This document shows positions 17,284-32,200 of a DNA stretch of 64,000 nucleotides, one piece after another; position 1 is the stretch's first letter; each line of letters opens with the position of its first letter. The notes beneath the pieces are model-generated. The model worked only from the letters and a program-made list of their open reading frames with translations. It was not told the origin of the DNA and did not search any database. Location of the stretch: NCBI GenBank assembly GCA_951640165.1, contig OX621252.1:8340501-8404500 (forward strand), read 5' to 3'. The stretch comes from Pseudoips prasinana. Lineage: Eukaryota; Arthropoda; Insecta; Lepidoptera; Nolidae. The translations under genes were made by a program, and so were the position numbers.

Positions 17284-20200
17284 CTGAAAAAAAGGTTAAC
17301 GTTAAAGCCAAAGAAAACAATATGTCAAAAGATAGGACAGTATCTGTCTCGTAAATTATCTATATATATATATTTTGGTAGGGAACCCTAACAATAGTGT
17401 AAAATATAAAGATTCTAAAAAGTTTGAAATGTTTTTTAACGGTCAAAGTAATCTGTAAGCTCAAGTGTTTTATGCAGGTACAGACGCCAGCACATCCAGC
17501 TGCCCCAATCTGTCAAATTTCTTTTATAGATTTTCAACTTTATCGCAAAAGCATAAGGTTCCCTTTCAATTGGGGAAATTTGACAGATTGGGGTAGTTGA
17601 TGTGCTGGCGTCTGTACTTCAGTACTACTTTCATCAAATCTGAGTTCTCGGCCTCTCTTTCTCTCTCTTTGATTTATAAAGAGCGAATAGTTGAATCGTA
17701 TTTTGAGCTGGTGGACGTTGGAAAAACATTTAATAATCATGGTATTCTTCCATTGTGATATAATGTAGTACATTATATCTCAATGTATTCTTACGTCCAA
17801 TATGAAAAAACTTCTTGATTGCCACTTGATATCAAACTATGATAAGAACAGTGTTTTACTATTTTATCTGAAGCCTTATACCGATTCCTTATTATTTCTC
17901 TATTTTTGACTCATATAGAGTGAATAGCAAATGTTTTTCCAATGTTCATCAGCTCAAAATGTGTTTCGCATTTTATATGGTATTAATTATTATTAAGATA
18001 ATTATGGTATTCTCCCATTGTGATATAATGTAGTAGGTACATTATATCTCAATGTATTCTTCCGTTCAATTTGAAAATACTTCTTATTTGCCACTTGATA
18101 TCAAACTATGATAGTAAAAATTTATGACTGCACGTGTGGCGCAGCGGCTTAGACAGTCGCCTCGCCGCTTTGTGTCGCGTGTTCGAGTCCCGCGCCGGAC
18201 AACTATTTGTGTGACCCATATAGTTGTTCTGAGCCTGGATGTAATTTGTGTCCGTCTATTATATGTTTTAGTCCATGAGCTGGCACGCATTTTTGAGTAG
18301 GTATTTGAGGCAAGCTGAAAACTTGTCCTATAGCTCTTCAGACACACCCCAACACGGAACTGCAGACCTGGCTGGCGGGTAGCGGGTCTAAACCAACCCC
18401 TAAATTTTTGAATTTTTTTTTATCCAACAAATGTATTTGAGGTAAGCTGAAATTTTGATATGTTGTACCTAGTTTGTACCCCATCCAGCGTGGCAATGCG
18501 GCCAGCCTTCTGGGCACTTTTCCCATAAGCGATGCGGAGGGATTATTGGACGCCTTTTAGGGTACATAGTGTATCGTAGTTTATCTAATTTTTTGCTATA
18601 ATTTCATTTTATTTAATTTAATTACTGAAATAAATGTTTCATATTTGTTTAATGTTTATACAATACATAAATAACATTCAAGTTGCCTCAAATACATTTT
18701 TTCGATATTTTTGCAAAATATTTTGTATTGTATAAACATTAAACTACAACATATCAAAATTTCAGCTTGCCTCAAATACATTGTTTGGTTAAAAAAAAAA
18801 AAAAATTTAGAGGTTGGTTTAGACCCGCTACCCGCCTGCCAGGTCTGCAGTTCCGTGTTGGGGTGTGTCTGAAGAGTTATAGGACAAGTTTTCAGCTTGC
18901 CTCAAATACCTACCCAAAAATGCGTGCCAGCTCTCCTACTATTTGTAAAGTAGCAGCGGGATACAATTTCCTAATACGAGCGTTGTCTTTTTAAACAAAA
19001 AATAAAACAAAAATTGTTTTACTGTTTATCTGAAGCCTTATACCGATTCGTTATTATTTCCATAAATATGCTTTTGACCATAACAATTAAAATATAATTT
19101 TGACCATAACCACAAAATACCCACTTTATAGAATATAATATTACTTGGAGATTGTAGTCCATTAATGGTGTCCCTAAGTTCTATTAATTCTTCGTTCAAC
19201 CTCCTGGTCTCATTAACATTGCATTTCTTGACATTGCTAATGATTTCATGGATCAGTCCAGGGAATAAATTGGTTTCGGCCATGATGGAGTTCTCCAAGC
19301 CCATGAAAACTGCTGGTGCCAGGAACAACTGCAATATTATCATAATATTGAAGTGAAGCAAAAACTTTGTACCCCTTTTTATGAAAATTGCGCGGACGAA
19401 GGAGTATGTTACAGTACAGTTAATGTTTATTTGGAGAAGAGTGCAGAAAGCTAATATTTTTATATAATAGGCATTAAAAGTAAATTATTTTCGTAAAAAA
19501 AACCATTACACTGTCTATACCATGTTTTTGATACACTGACAAACTGAGAAGAGATGACAAACTGAGCGTCATCAAGAATGGTCAAATTTCGAACAAGTGC
19601 CTATCTTTAGTTAAGTGAACTGCGTAAATATCAAAAACATGTTACCTAATCAAAATATGAATAATAGTCAAAGTTAACACTAAGTATTCCAAACAAGAAC
19701 TTGTCGAAGAAGGTAACATACAAAATTCTACTGCTATCGCTGCCGCCGAAAACGTTTTTGTTAGTTCCATGTGGACTAGGCTTATTCAGAATTAAAATAT
19801 AATTAATGCAAATGTATGTTTCGGGAATATCAAAAACTTACAGAATTGGCGAAGTAAATTATCTGGTCTTTTTTTAGAATGGGTTGGACGCGCAAGGCTG
19901 TTTCAAATCTTTCTTCTTTCAATCCTTTGAAGGTAGGGATTCTTTTCGTTGCTTGGATTATGAATTCCACCATGTCCACTGTGGAAAAATGCTTACAATA
20001 TTACTAGAGCTGTAGGGTGCTAAAATACTATGAGTGAACATTTTTGTTAGCTGGTGTTTGGTGTTTTACAACAATATGTAAACATAGGTAAACAATATGT
20101 AAAAAAACGAAAATGTTGTACAGACGCCAGCAGATCCAGCTACCCCAATCTGTCAAATATCTTTAATAGATTTTCAACTTGATCAAATAAGCATAGGGTT

Positions 20201-23200
20201 CACTTTCAATTGTAGAAATTTGACATATTGGGGTAGCTTGATTTGCTGGCGCCTGTACATTAATAATGACGGCGAATAAATATAACGGTTCGAAGTTCGC
20301 CGGGACAGCTAGTGCATATATATGAATTCATACACAAAGTTATTGTGAAGTTGTGGCTTAATATTAATTATCGTCTTGTATTTATACGATTGAAATCGAC
20401 ACCACTAGTCCATCAAAAACTTCTTACAAAGCGAATGTCGACAAGAGTCGAATGTCCTCAAGAATTGGGGGATGTTTCATAATTGCCACGCTTGCGAGAC
20501 GAGTTGGCGTTCACAGTTCAAAAAGAGACGCTATTGCCCGTACCCTGGTATATATGTCCTGGAGCCGACTTTACGCCGCTACGGCTTGAGTTGGAGTAGT
20601 GATATTCATTGATGTGAGTCACACAATATAATAAGCATTACTTCAATAAAACCTTTCAGTTCTAAAGGGCACTCGTTGTAATTATTTTTCGATAACCAAA
20701 TACAATGCTTTTTTTACATTTTTAATTTTCTATGTGTTTCCATTTTTATTTTTTATTATTTTTCATTAGTTTACGCTTACAATTAAACGACGAAAATCTG
20801 TTAAAATCAATTAAACTAAAATTATCACTTTGATTACTACACACCATACTAACATATTGTGTTTTTATTTCAGGCAATTGGACTTTATGAATGGGCAATT
20901 CACTGGGAAGTTGACCTATTGTTACACCTATCTACCGTGTTTCCCCTTAGTCTATCCACTCCATAATTGGTTGTCTGGAAGAAATCGCTATAGAGATAAG
21001 ACCGCCCTTTGTACCTAATGAATGTGTGTTAATTTTAATGTATGGTGTACAATAAATAGTATTTTACTTTACTTACACTTTACATTAAAAGCAAAAGCAA
21101 GAACTTTACCTTGGACGTTAGTGAGTGCTGGTATATCATAATAAAATAGGGGTGTTGCAGGTGCAGCGCGAGCAATGCACTCCATGTTGTAGACCAGCCC
21201 TTCTACTGTGTAAGGTTTGTAGTAAATCTCCGGTAACGCCAAGATGGCATCAACTCCCATCCACTCAGAGTATCTAGCCTGATAAATAAATAAAAAAATA
21301 TGCATCCAAAATATTTAATATCAAAAATATTTATAACTATTGACACCATGCATAGCATGCATGGTGTCAATAGTTATAAATATTTTTCTGACAGAAATGA
21401 GTCGAAGAATTATTATTGTAATAATACCTTAAAAAGCACCCCACGCTTTTTTTTACAATAATATTTTTTTTCACTATTTTCAAGATAAATTAATTAATAT
21501 TTATTTTATATTTTTAGTTGAATTTTATATGAAGCGTGTTTTTTAAACTATTATTTATTTTTCATTTATTAGTTAAATTTTCTATAAAAGCTGTTTTTTT
21601 AAATATTAATTACTTTAACATCAATTCATGCATTATCGACTATAGAAACAAATTTATATAAATTGGCAAAAATCTTATTTTTCAAATTGAATAATGGAAT
21701 AATCTTATCAAATGAGTGTATTGTCATCGGTCCACGATAAATCTACAAATGTTGAATGAAATCTGACCGTTTAAAGTGGGGCAAAATCGCGTCTATAGGA
21801 GTCAGTTACAAACATACAAGTGTAAAAAGGACTCGGTTAATGAAGCCAGCCACAGGTGTATTGGGTTTCCTTACACTAAAACTAGTTTTAGAAAATAATG
21901 ACTGGCTAGTTCGATCCCCACCTAGGGCAAATCTTTGTGACATGGGCACGATTATTTGTTCTGTTTCTGGGTGTCATTTAATTAAATAATTAATGTCCTC
22001 CCGACCGAATTTCAGCCACGGCGGCCAGTCTCAATGAAGACTAGCCAATTGCGCAAGACATATTATAGTGCACAAGCGTGTGCGCAAACACAGGGACATT
22101 TATTATTCCATCACTCTCATGATCCGATGGGACGACTAGCGGCGACACGACCGACTTTACGTACTCTCCGAGGCACGGGGATGTAATACCGCCAACTCTC
22201 AGACTTCGGGCTGATACTGAGAAATTTCTTTTTACGGAAAAATCCCAAAATCACTTTTTGGCCCGACCCGGGATTTGAACCCAGGACCTCATTATCTCTG
22301 GTTGAACACGCTACCGCTAGACCAACGAGGCAGTCATTTAATAAAGATTCTAATGGGAAGGAATGAGTAAGGCATTATGTATTTACCAAATCCTCAATGT
22401 CGGGGAGTGGTCTACCCCCAATTTGAACGATCACTTTAATTTTAAGAGGTGTGGCAGCGTCCAGCCATGCTGAAATCAGCGTCTTTACCTCTACTACTGA
22501 CAGGGTTGGTCCTTCGCCAGCCGTGCCCGATACTGGAAACAAAGTTCATGCATAGAACTTTTATTTATCATGTCCTGGAGTCCTGAAATACAGTGCTACT
22601 GACAGGGTTGGTCCTTCACCAGCCGTGCCCGATACTGGAAGCAAAGTTCATGCATAGAACTTTTATTTATCATGTCCTGGAGTCCTGAAATACAGTGCTA
22701 CTGACAGGGTTGGTCCTTCACCAGCCGTGCCCGATACTGGAAACAAATTTCATGCATAGAACTTTTATTTATCATGTCCTGGAGTCCTAAAATACAGTGC
22801 TACTGACAGGGTTGGTCCTTCACCAGCCGTGCCCGATACTGGAAACAAAGTTCATGCATAGAACTTTTATTTATCATGTCCTGGAGTCCTAAAATACAGT
22901 GCTACTGACAGGGTTGGTCCTTCACCAGCCGTGCCCGATACTGGAAACAAAGTTCATGCATAGAACTTTTATTTATCATGTCTTGGAGTCCTGAAATACA
23001 GGGTTTCCCTAGTTTAGGCTCCTGTCTACCTCATTTAGTATATAAAATTAGAAGTACCTGTTTCCATATTTATATCTAGTATTTACTGTGTGGTGGAAAA
23101 TAAATACATTTTTATTATTATTATTTATATTAGAACGAAACTAAATAAAACTAAATTTAATAAAGACGGCTTGTCTATTGGGATTAGGGCTATTCAAACT

Positions 23201-26200
23201 TCTTTTATAAAAATACAGGAAATTAACCACTTACTTGGATTTCAGTTCCTCAAATGGAATTAGTAATTCTTCGTTATCAATCCGTTTATAAAAATCCTTT
23301 TCTCGGTCTATGGATTTTTTTTAAGACAACACCCGCACTAGGGAATCTAATCCCTGTGTCGCGGGGTACTTTACAAATATATAATAGACGGACACAAATT
23401 ACATTCAGACTCAGTCAGGTCACACAAATAGCTGTCCGGCGCGTGACTCGAACCCTCGACACGAAGCGGCGAGGCGACTACCTTAGCCGCTGCGCCACAC
23501 TTGCAAATATATAGATAAACAGACTCTCTATCCATTGAAAAATTATCATGACGGCCTATGAACAGCGTTCAAATCTATTTCACTTTGTTAATTTACCGAT
23601 GTATGTTTTCATTTCTCACATATTTAAAACTTTATTAAGTACCTACATTGATGGGCCTGCTGGCTTGGTTGGCAAATGCTTGCTTTTCAAGTGGGTTCAA
23701 TTCTCACCCAGGATACATATTTGTGAGCATGAACATGTCTATTTGTCCTGAGTCTGGGTGTAATTATCTATATAAGTATGTATTTACAAAAGAAAAGTAG
23801 TATATGAAGTCATTTCCATAGTACAAGCTCTGCTTAGTTTGGGATCAGATGGCCGTGTGTAAATAATAAATATAAAACATTTATATGTCGGAGATAGTTA
23901 AAAATTAAATTCGCCAACCAAGTTCAACATTTAGTTGGTACTGTATAAAACATTGTTGAGCGTATATTTTGATATTGTAATTAGATTATAGTTGTTAAAA
24001 AACAACTGTTACAGCTTCACGATAATTCTTGTTAGATTATTTGATGAATTTTAATAATTACACTATTTGGATTTAGATCCTTTTTGTAAATTGTATCGAG
24101 TAAACGCGTGACGTATTTCCGTACGCCATTGAACAGAGCTGTTTGGAGGGAGTAGGAGGCGTGGCCTACCCCCATATAAGAGCTCGCACTGGCTTGTACC
24201 GGCAGTCTATCTTCGGATTAGACTCGATAAAGAGCATTGCTCCCAACAGAACTGTTGGTCTACTTGGTACAGTCTTGCACTGTATATTGCATACGCGGAA
24301 TTGCTGACGCGATACCCGATGCTATAGCTATATTGCCTAGACAATACGCTATTCGGGTGGTTGTATTGCCACTGTACGAACGTAGAAATAAGATTCTGTT
24401 CGTCTCCATTTTACTTTCTTTATTTTAATTGTAATATCGTAATTAGTGTGTAAATTAATCGACCTTGTTTGTTAATTTGTGGCTACTTAATCCCAGCAAC
24501 ATGGGAACTCCCAACCCTGACGTACCGCTCTTGGTCCCCTCGGATCCTACATCAGAAGTGGGATCAGGACAAGCGCGGGTGTCGCAGACTGAGGATCCAT
24601 GGCGTGCAATGTTAGAGCTTCAAAGCCGTAACATGGCCCAATTAAGCGACGCTATTAGGACGCCTTCCACCCCTGCGCCTGTGAGGCGCTTGTCCAAATT
24701 TAATCCTGATTTGCCTTCTAATGCTTTGGCTTTAAGTAATACCGTAGATGTTTGTCTGATCGAGAAACCCCTTCAGGGCGGAGCTCTTATTATTGCTTTA
24801 AGCGAAGCCTTAAAAGGCAGTGCTGCCACATGGCTTTCCCAAATATCAGACGCAGGTATGACCTGGTTAGACTTTAAGAGTCTCTTTATTTCTCGTTTTG
24901 ATGTAACCGAAACTATAGCCGCTACTCTTATTAACCTCCAAAATGGCCAACCAAAAGATGGTGAGTCTATAGCTGCTTATGCTGGTCGTTTAGTTACCAC
25001 ACTTACTTCCAAATGGAATAGCTTGTGTATTAAGTAAATCGCTGTTTCTACTGTGATGGCAAATGTTTCAAAGTTCGATTCCCGTGCTCACCGTCTGGCA
25101 TTTACTACCCAAATGTGTGATAGGCATAAACTTCAACAGGAGTTGAGTGTTTTATCACACTATACACACTTTCATTTTGTTATGACTCTGGAGCTGAATG
25201 TTCTCTTATTAGTGAATCTTTTTGTAATAAATTGTCTGGCAAAAGTATTTTCTCCGTAGTACCGTTATTTCAACATTTGAAATCATGAATGCAACTCTTT
25301 GTTCTTTAATCTTTTTACACGATGTTCTAAAGATATGCGGGTGTATGATATTTGCTTTCGAGGGTGGGTTTTAAGGTCAGTATGAGATACATACACCGAC
25401 GTGAGCCTGTGCTCACGTCGGTGGGCGTGCAAGGGGAGCAAAACTTTCGTTACTTTTTCGATTAGACTAGTGGTTTTCGAGATATTTGCAATTTAAGCTT
25501 GTGAAAAAAAAAAGGGAACATCTAACTTAGTAGGCACATACATAGTCATTTCTGTTTTCGAATTACATCCAATACCTTAAGTTAGTGTTCCTTGGCATAC
25601 TGTACACATTGACGTTACTGGAAAACTTGGTGGAAAAGTGATCTCAAAGAATACATCATAGTTCTTATTGATTCTTTTACAAAGTATGTCTTATCATTAA
25701 AGCTCTCAAGTCTAGTGTATCCTTATTTGGAGCGCCTATTAGAATTGTAGCCGATCAGGGTCGTTGTTTTGCCAGCAAACACTTTAAAGAATTTTGTGAT
25801 TCCCATAATATTCCTTTACATTTAATAGCAACTGGATCATGTCAATGTGGATGTCAATGTAGAGCCAATGGTCAGGTTGAACGTGTAATGAGGACGTTGA
25901 AAGGTATGCTTACCGCCGTCGAAACCAGTGAGCGATCATGGCAAGACCCGGTTGGTCCAATTAGCCCTTAATTGCACAGTCATTCGTGTTAATAAGGCTA
26001 GTCCTTTGGAATTATTGATAGGACGGGTTGCTAGACCTCATAATTTGATGAGTGGGAAATTGAAGTTAATTTATCTTATGTTAGAAAACAAGTAGCTCTA
26101 GGTATAAACAAAAGTGCTCAAAGCTATTTTAAACAAATTTAAAATTGGTCATTTTGTCCTTATTGAGAATGATGAGAGAAACCAAACTAAATTAGACCCA

Positions 26201-29200
26201 AAATTTAAAGGTCCTTATAAAATCATTGAATTATTGGATGGTGATCGATATTTGTTGAAATCTTTAAATAGTAATGTGTAAGAAAAATGCCTGAATGTCC
26301 AGTTAGCGTTATTGAGGACGTCAATGTTGACGGTGATGATAATGATTGTTCTGTTACTGACATATCATAGCTACAATTTACAAAATGTTTAAGGTTGTCT
26401 ATCTTACTTGACGCCAATGTGGTTGTCTATCTTGATTTGACGCTAAAGTGGGTTGTCTATCTTAACTTGACGCCAATGTGGTTGTCTATCTTGACTTGAC
26501 GCCAATGTGGGTTGTCTATCTTGACTTGACGCCAATGTGGTTGTCTATCTTGACTTGACGCCAATGTGGGTTGTCTATCTTGACGCCAATGTGGGTTGTC
26601 TATCTTGACTTGACGCCAATGTGGTTGTCTATCTTGACTTGACGCCAATGTGGGTTGTCTATCTTGACGCCAATGTGGGTTGTCTATCTTGACTTGACGC
26701 CAATTTGGTGGTCTTTTTTTTTTAATTTTTTTTTTTACATGGTGGAAATGCATTAAACTTACGCATACCCGCCGCTTGGGGAGGCGACGGGTTATGTGGG
26801 ACTCTCCGGGCTAATCCCGGGATACGCACTAAAACCACCATGGTAGCCAGCCTCCCAATGCCTGTAGCGGGGGGTCTGGGTACTCGTGAACGATCTCGCC
26901 AGTACCCCCGCTGTACACTGAGCGTCTGAGACTCTCCTCCGGGGACGGGAGGGGGCCAAAATGCCTCCTCCCCTCCCCAGCACGCACAAGCGCGTTTAGG
27001 CAACCCGAGCTACAGCAGGTTACCTCTTCCCGGGACCGCTTATGTAAGACGAGCGGAGTGCCCCTCCGAACGCCAGCGGTCCCAGGGGCGACGTCAAGCC
27101 GGGGAGAAGCCAGCCGGACGCCGCATACTCTCTCGCGCTGAGATAAGCTCCCAGCGCCGGCGCCGATGAAGCGGTTATTGGTGTCAATATCCAGTTCATC
27201 GGCGCCGTCTCGTTCTCCTACGGGAGGGATCGTTGCGCTCCCTCTCGCGCTCGGCGGCCTCCTTCTTGAGCATAACAGCTTCACAGAATGAGGCCACCGC
27301 GTTCCATCCGGTTGTCGCCGCCAGCATAGCCGAAACCACTGCTGGCAGCGAGAGGTCTAATCCTATTTCAGCGACCAGGACTCGCCTCTCGGGGGCCCAA
27401 GCTGGGCACTCCTCAAGTGTATGTTGGGCCGAGTCCGGGCCGCCGCCACAATGGTGAAACGACGGTGTCGCCTCTCTACCTATTCGACACAGGTACTCAC
27501 CGAAGCACCCGTGTCCGGTGAGTATCTGCGTCAACCTGAAGGTTAGGCTGCCCCGTTTCTGGAGCAGCCATGCGTCAAACCATGGCAGGACCGCACCGAC
27601 AGAGCGTTGGCGCAAGCCTCTCGGCAATTCAAGCCGCTCGCGCCAAGTCTGTAAGGCCTGTTGGTGCGCGTCCCGCCGTACGTTTGTCCAGTCCGGTTGT
27701 TGGCCCCCGGCATCCGAGCGGGCATGGACGAGATCGTAAACTCTCGCGTCCATGTCCGCCAGGATGTCCAGTGGCGGGAATCGTCCTAGTAAAGTCGCCG
27801 CCTCGAAGGAGATCGTCCGGTATCCACGGACCACTCTGATGGCAACCACCCGCTGCACGCTATTCAAAAGAGCTTTGCAGCGGGAAGCTCTCGCCAGTCT
27901 AGACGACCAGACGGGAGCACCTTAGAGGGCCATAGACCGGATAACCCCACAGTAGAGGTGGCGAACTTCTTCCCGGGATCCCCCAAGGTTGGGCAGCAGA
28001 CGCTGGAGTGCGCCCGTCGCCCCGAATGTGGTGGTCTATCTTGACTTAACGCCAATGTGGGTTGTCTTTCTTGATGCCAATGTGGGTTGTCTATCTTGAC
28101 GCCAATATGGGTTGTCTATCTTGATTTGACGCCTAAGGATGTCTATCTTGACTCCAAGTTTTAGATGTTGATCTTGACTCCTATGCAGGATGTCTATCTT
28201 GACTCCTATGCGGGATGTCTATTCAACTCCAATTGGTCGAATCCCATGGTGTGATTTCGACTGAGTTATGTTTGTCTGTGACAGCTTTAATTATTATAAC
28301 TACTTTTTATGATTAATGATGGATTCAGGATTTTTCGTTAAAGTTTCTGTTCTTTATTGTTGGTCAGAAAGGCCGATCGGTATTTACCCGATTGTGCTTT
28401 GTTACAAAACCACACGAGGACGTGTGAATCGTCAGTTCTGGCCGTGTCGGAGATAGTTAAAAATTAAATTCGCCAACCAAGTTCAACATTTAGTTGGTAC
28501 TGTATAAAACATTGTTGAGCGCATATTTTGATATTGTAATTAGATTATAGTTGTTAAAAAACAACTGTTATAACTTCACGATAATTCTTGTTAGATTATT
28601 TGATGAATTTTAATAATTACACTTTTTGGATTTAGATCCTTTTTGTAAATTGTATCGAGTAAACGCGTGACGTATTTCCGTACGCCATTGAACAGAGCTG
28701 TTTGGAGGGAGTAGGAGGCGTGGCCTACCCCCATATAATAGTTCGCACTGGCTTGTACCGGCAGTCTATCTTCGGATTAGACTCGATAAAGAGCTCTGCT
28801 CCCAACAGAACTGTTGGTCTACTTGGTACAGTCTTGCACTGTATATTGCATACGCGGAATTGCTGACGCGATACCCGATGCTATAGCTATATTGCCTAGA
28901 CAATACGCTATTCGGGTGGTTGTATTGCCACTGTACGAACGTAGAATTAAGATTCTGTTCGTCTCCATTTTACTTTCTTTATTTTAATTGTAATATCGTA
29001 ATTAGTGTGTAAATTAATCGACCTTGTTTGTTAATTTGTGGCTACTTAATCCCAGCAACATGGGAACTCCAAACCCTGACATACCGCTCTTGATCCCCTC
29101 GGATCCTACATATAGATATTATATTCTTTATTAATATTATTATAATGATTGAATGTATTAGTAGCATATTAGGTATAAAGGAAATTATGCGAACACAGAA

Positions 29201-32200
29201 AAATATTATATTAATTTAAATAACTATCATCACACAAATATTATAAAAGGGAATCGCATCCTTAAGCTATCTCTTCTAATTTAATACTATATCTGTATAC
29301 GTACTCAAAACTCCGTTTCCATATTCATCTGCCAAATACTGCGCGTACTCAGGAATTACGTTCACGGCGAGGTGGCCTCTAGCGTCTACCGGAGTAAACA
29401 CCGCCGCGAATACACCAGTTAAATCGTCATACTGAAATAAAAACAAATCCTGACGATCAAAATATAATAAGTAATGTTAATTCGGCTTCTTGATAAATAT
29501 ATAACAGTGTTAGGATTTGCTTAACGGCACTTTTTCTTCATCATCATCATATCAGCCGAAAGACGTTCACTGCTGGACAAAGGCCTCCCCCAAAGATCTC
29601 CACAATTGCCGGTCTTGCGCCATTCGCATCCAGCAGTTTCCAGCGACCCGCACAAGATCATCGGTCCATCTTGTAGGGGGCCTGCCCACGCTGCTTTTTC
29701 TTCACAACAATTTGTCACTGCTATTGATATTAACTACCTTCAGACGAGTATTGCTCTCGTTGTTATATAAGGTAATTATAATAGAAAAAATCGGCCAAGT
29801 GCGAGTCGGACTCCACATGAAGGGTCCCGTAGCAGCAAGTATTTTATTTGATTGAATGAAAGGTAAATTGCGGTTTACGATTTATGACGTATTAAAGAAA
29901 AACTACTTAGGTACTAGTTCTCGTTCAAACTAATTTTCGGTGGAAGTTCGCATGGTAATGTAAATCATATTATATTATTTTCAGTTTTATCATTCTTTTA
30001 TTTTAGAATTTACAGGGGGGACACTCATTTTACCACTTTGGAAGTGTCTTTCGCGCAAACTATTCAGATTAGAAAATAAATATAGTGGATACCCCACATT
30101 AAAGCATTCGATGAAAAAATGTTTTTTGATTTTCAGTTCTAAGTATGGGGAACCCCCAAAATTTACAGACAGACATGACGAATCTATAAGGGTTCCGTTT
30201 TCTGCCATTTGGCTACGGAACCCTAAAAATAGTGTATGAGTAGAAATTCCTGGCCCATTTGGATTCTTTGTGGCATAATAACAGGCTTTACTGCCTCCAT
30301 ATGGTATTTTTGTACGTTGGATCTAAACAAGCAGAGTTCATCCGCCAAGACAATTTCATATCCACACCATTATTGTCCAGCCTTGGTATGAGTAGACGTC
30401 TGATGGAGTGGTAGACGGCTAACTCGCCCTGGAAATATCCAAATGCATGTTCTTCGTGAATTCAGTGAACAGCACCAAAGAACATTGTTGCATGCATAGT
30501 AACACGATATCAACTCGCGTAACGTTCAGCCACATCCCCAGTAGGTACTACGATAACGTGACTATATCCTTGATATCATTTGCAGGCCGGTGTGTTGGAC
30601 CTTAGCAACGATTCTTTGAATATCACCATTTGCTAACATGCACACGGCTTGTAACCTTTCACCCCGACTCAAATAACGACATTGTTGTGACATTACTCTT
30701 AAAGAGCGCACGGAACGATAAGTAAAAAAAAAAACAATCTGATTTATATTATCATTTATTATAAAGGCGAAAGTTTGAGTGTGTTTGTTTGTTACTTCTT
30801 CACGTCTAAACGGCTGAAGCGATTTTAATAAAATTTGGTATGGAGTTAACTAAGACCCTGGATTAACACATAGGCTATAATTTATAAAGTTTAACGCGGG
30901 TTAAAACCATTTCTATGATTTTTAGTCTAAAAAAATATAATAAAAGAGGTTTCGGTCTGTATATAAACTTTTCATAGAAACTAAAAAGATTTAAAACTAT
31001 AAAGTCGTAAATAATTTAGGATTACGGTATCCTTAAATTATGTTCATCATAAGGTTGGAATATTTGTCCTGTTTGAGGATCTCCGCTGAAGCTTCAGCAG
31101 CACCCGCAGATCTAGACTTAGATACCTATATTCAGTACTAGCTGTGCCCCGCGGTTTTACCCGCGTTAAACTTTATAAATTATCACAGCTCATCCCCCGT
31201 AGGTGATAGGGTGATAATATGTAGCCTATATGTTGACCCGTAATATTCATGCAAAATTTGAAGTAAATCCATGCAGTACTTTTTCAGTTTAGCCCGGACA
31301 TACATACAGATAAACAGACGTACAGACAAAAATTCTAAAAACTATATTTTTGGCTTCGATATCGATTGGTAGATCACGCCCCAAGTATTCTTGTAAAAAA
31401 ATATTCCATGTTCAGTTTTGACTTTCCTACGATTTTATTATATGTATAGATAACTGGGGTATCAACAACGATAAGAACTCTGAAATATATAATACCCAGA
31501 ATAATATATAATTTATGCTGATGTATAGTAGAATTTTGCGGGCGCTCCTATAACAAGATGCCATTGTGCCCAAGTCGGCAGACGACTTTCCCACATTGAC
31601 ATGGATGCAACACATATACTCGTAGCACCTAGACCATTACTTTTACCAATATAACTTTTTCCAATCACGGACCACTTTTACAATATAAACAATTCCACGA
31701 ACCCCTGTCAAAGAATATTAATTTTAAGTAGAGTAGAGAAACTTCTAAGGCGTTTTTAGAAGTTTATTCTTTGCTCAATTTACTCATGTTTTATGACAGA
31801 TAGTTGGCTTTACCTACACGAGATTATTACACTTTTTCCTAGTAAATAGGTTAACGGACCCCTGATGCACATACCACGGCCCCCAGGGATCCCCACTTTA
31901 AGAAGCCCTGACCTAGACGGAGGCCACATAAAAGATGCCGTTATTCACCATGGTACCTACGTGTATGCCAAGTTAAAATAAAAATTTCCTGGATAAAATC
32001 ATCCGGATTTTTTGAGAGCCTCCGCCAACAAAGTGTATCTATTCTCAGAATTAAATGTATTTTTAACGTCAACCTTATCTATGACCTCCCTTTCATTGCT
32101 GTCCCAATAAGTAGAAAAGGAATGCGCGGCAGCTTCACAGGCCCCTTTGAAGCCGTATCTTTTTCGAAAGGGCTGGAACAAGTTGGGATATCTATTAAAA

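Noticed and set aside
24237..24428. 63-codon ORF in the LTR
   Set aside because: Lies wholly in the LTR; no similarity to known proteins.
26457..26753. 98-codon ORF made of repeated HWRQVKIDN-like units
   Set aside because: Direct translation of the 30-bp minisatellite; it lies antisense to the gypsy element and runs into a poly-T tract.
27233..27839. Overlapping plus-strand ORFs opposite the R1-clade fragment
   Set aside because: GC-rich shadow frames of the minus-strand ORF2; no protein-like pattern.
26397..28230. CRISPR-like spacing of repeats
   Set aside because: Units are contiguous with no unique spacers and vary in length; a minisatellite in a eukaryotic retroelement.
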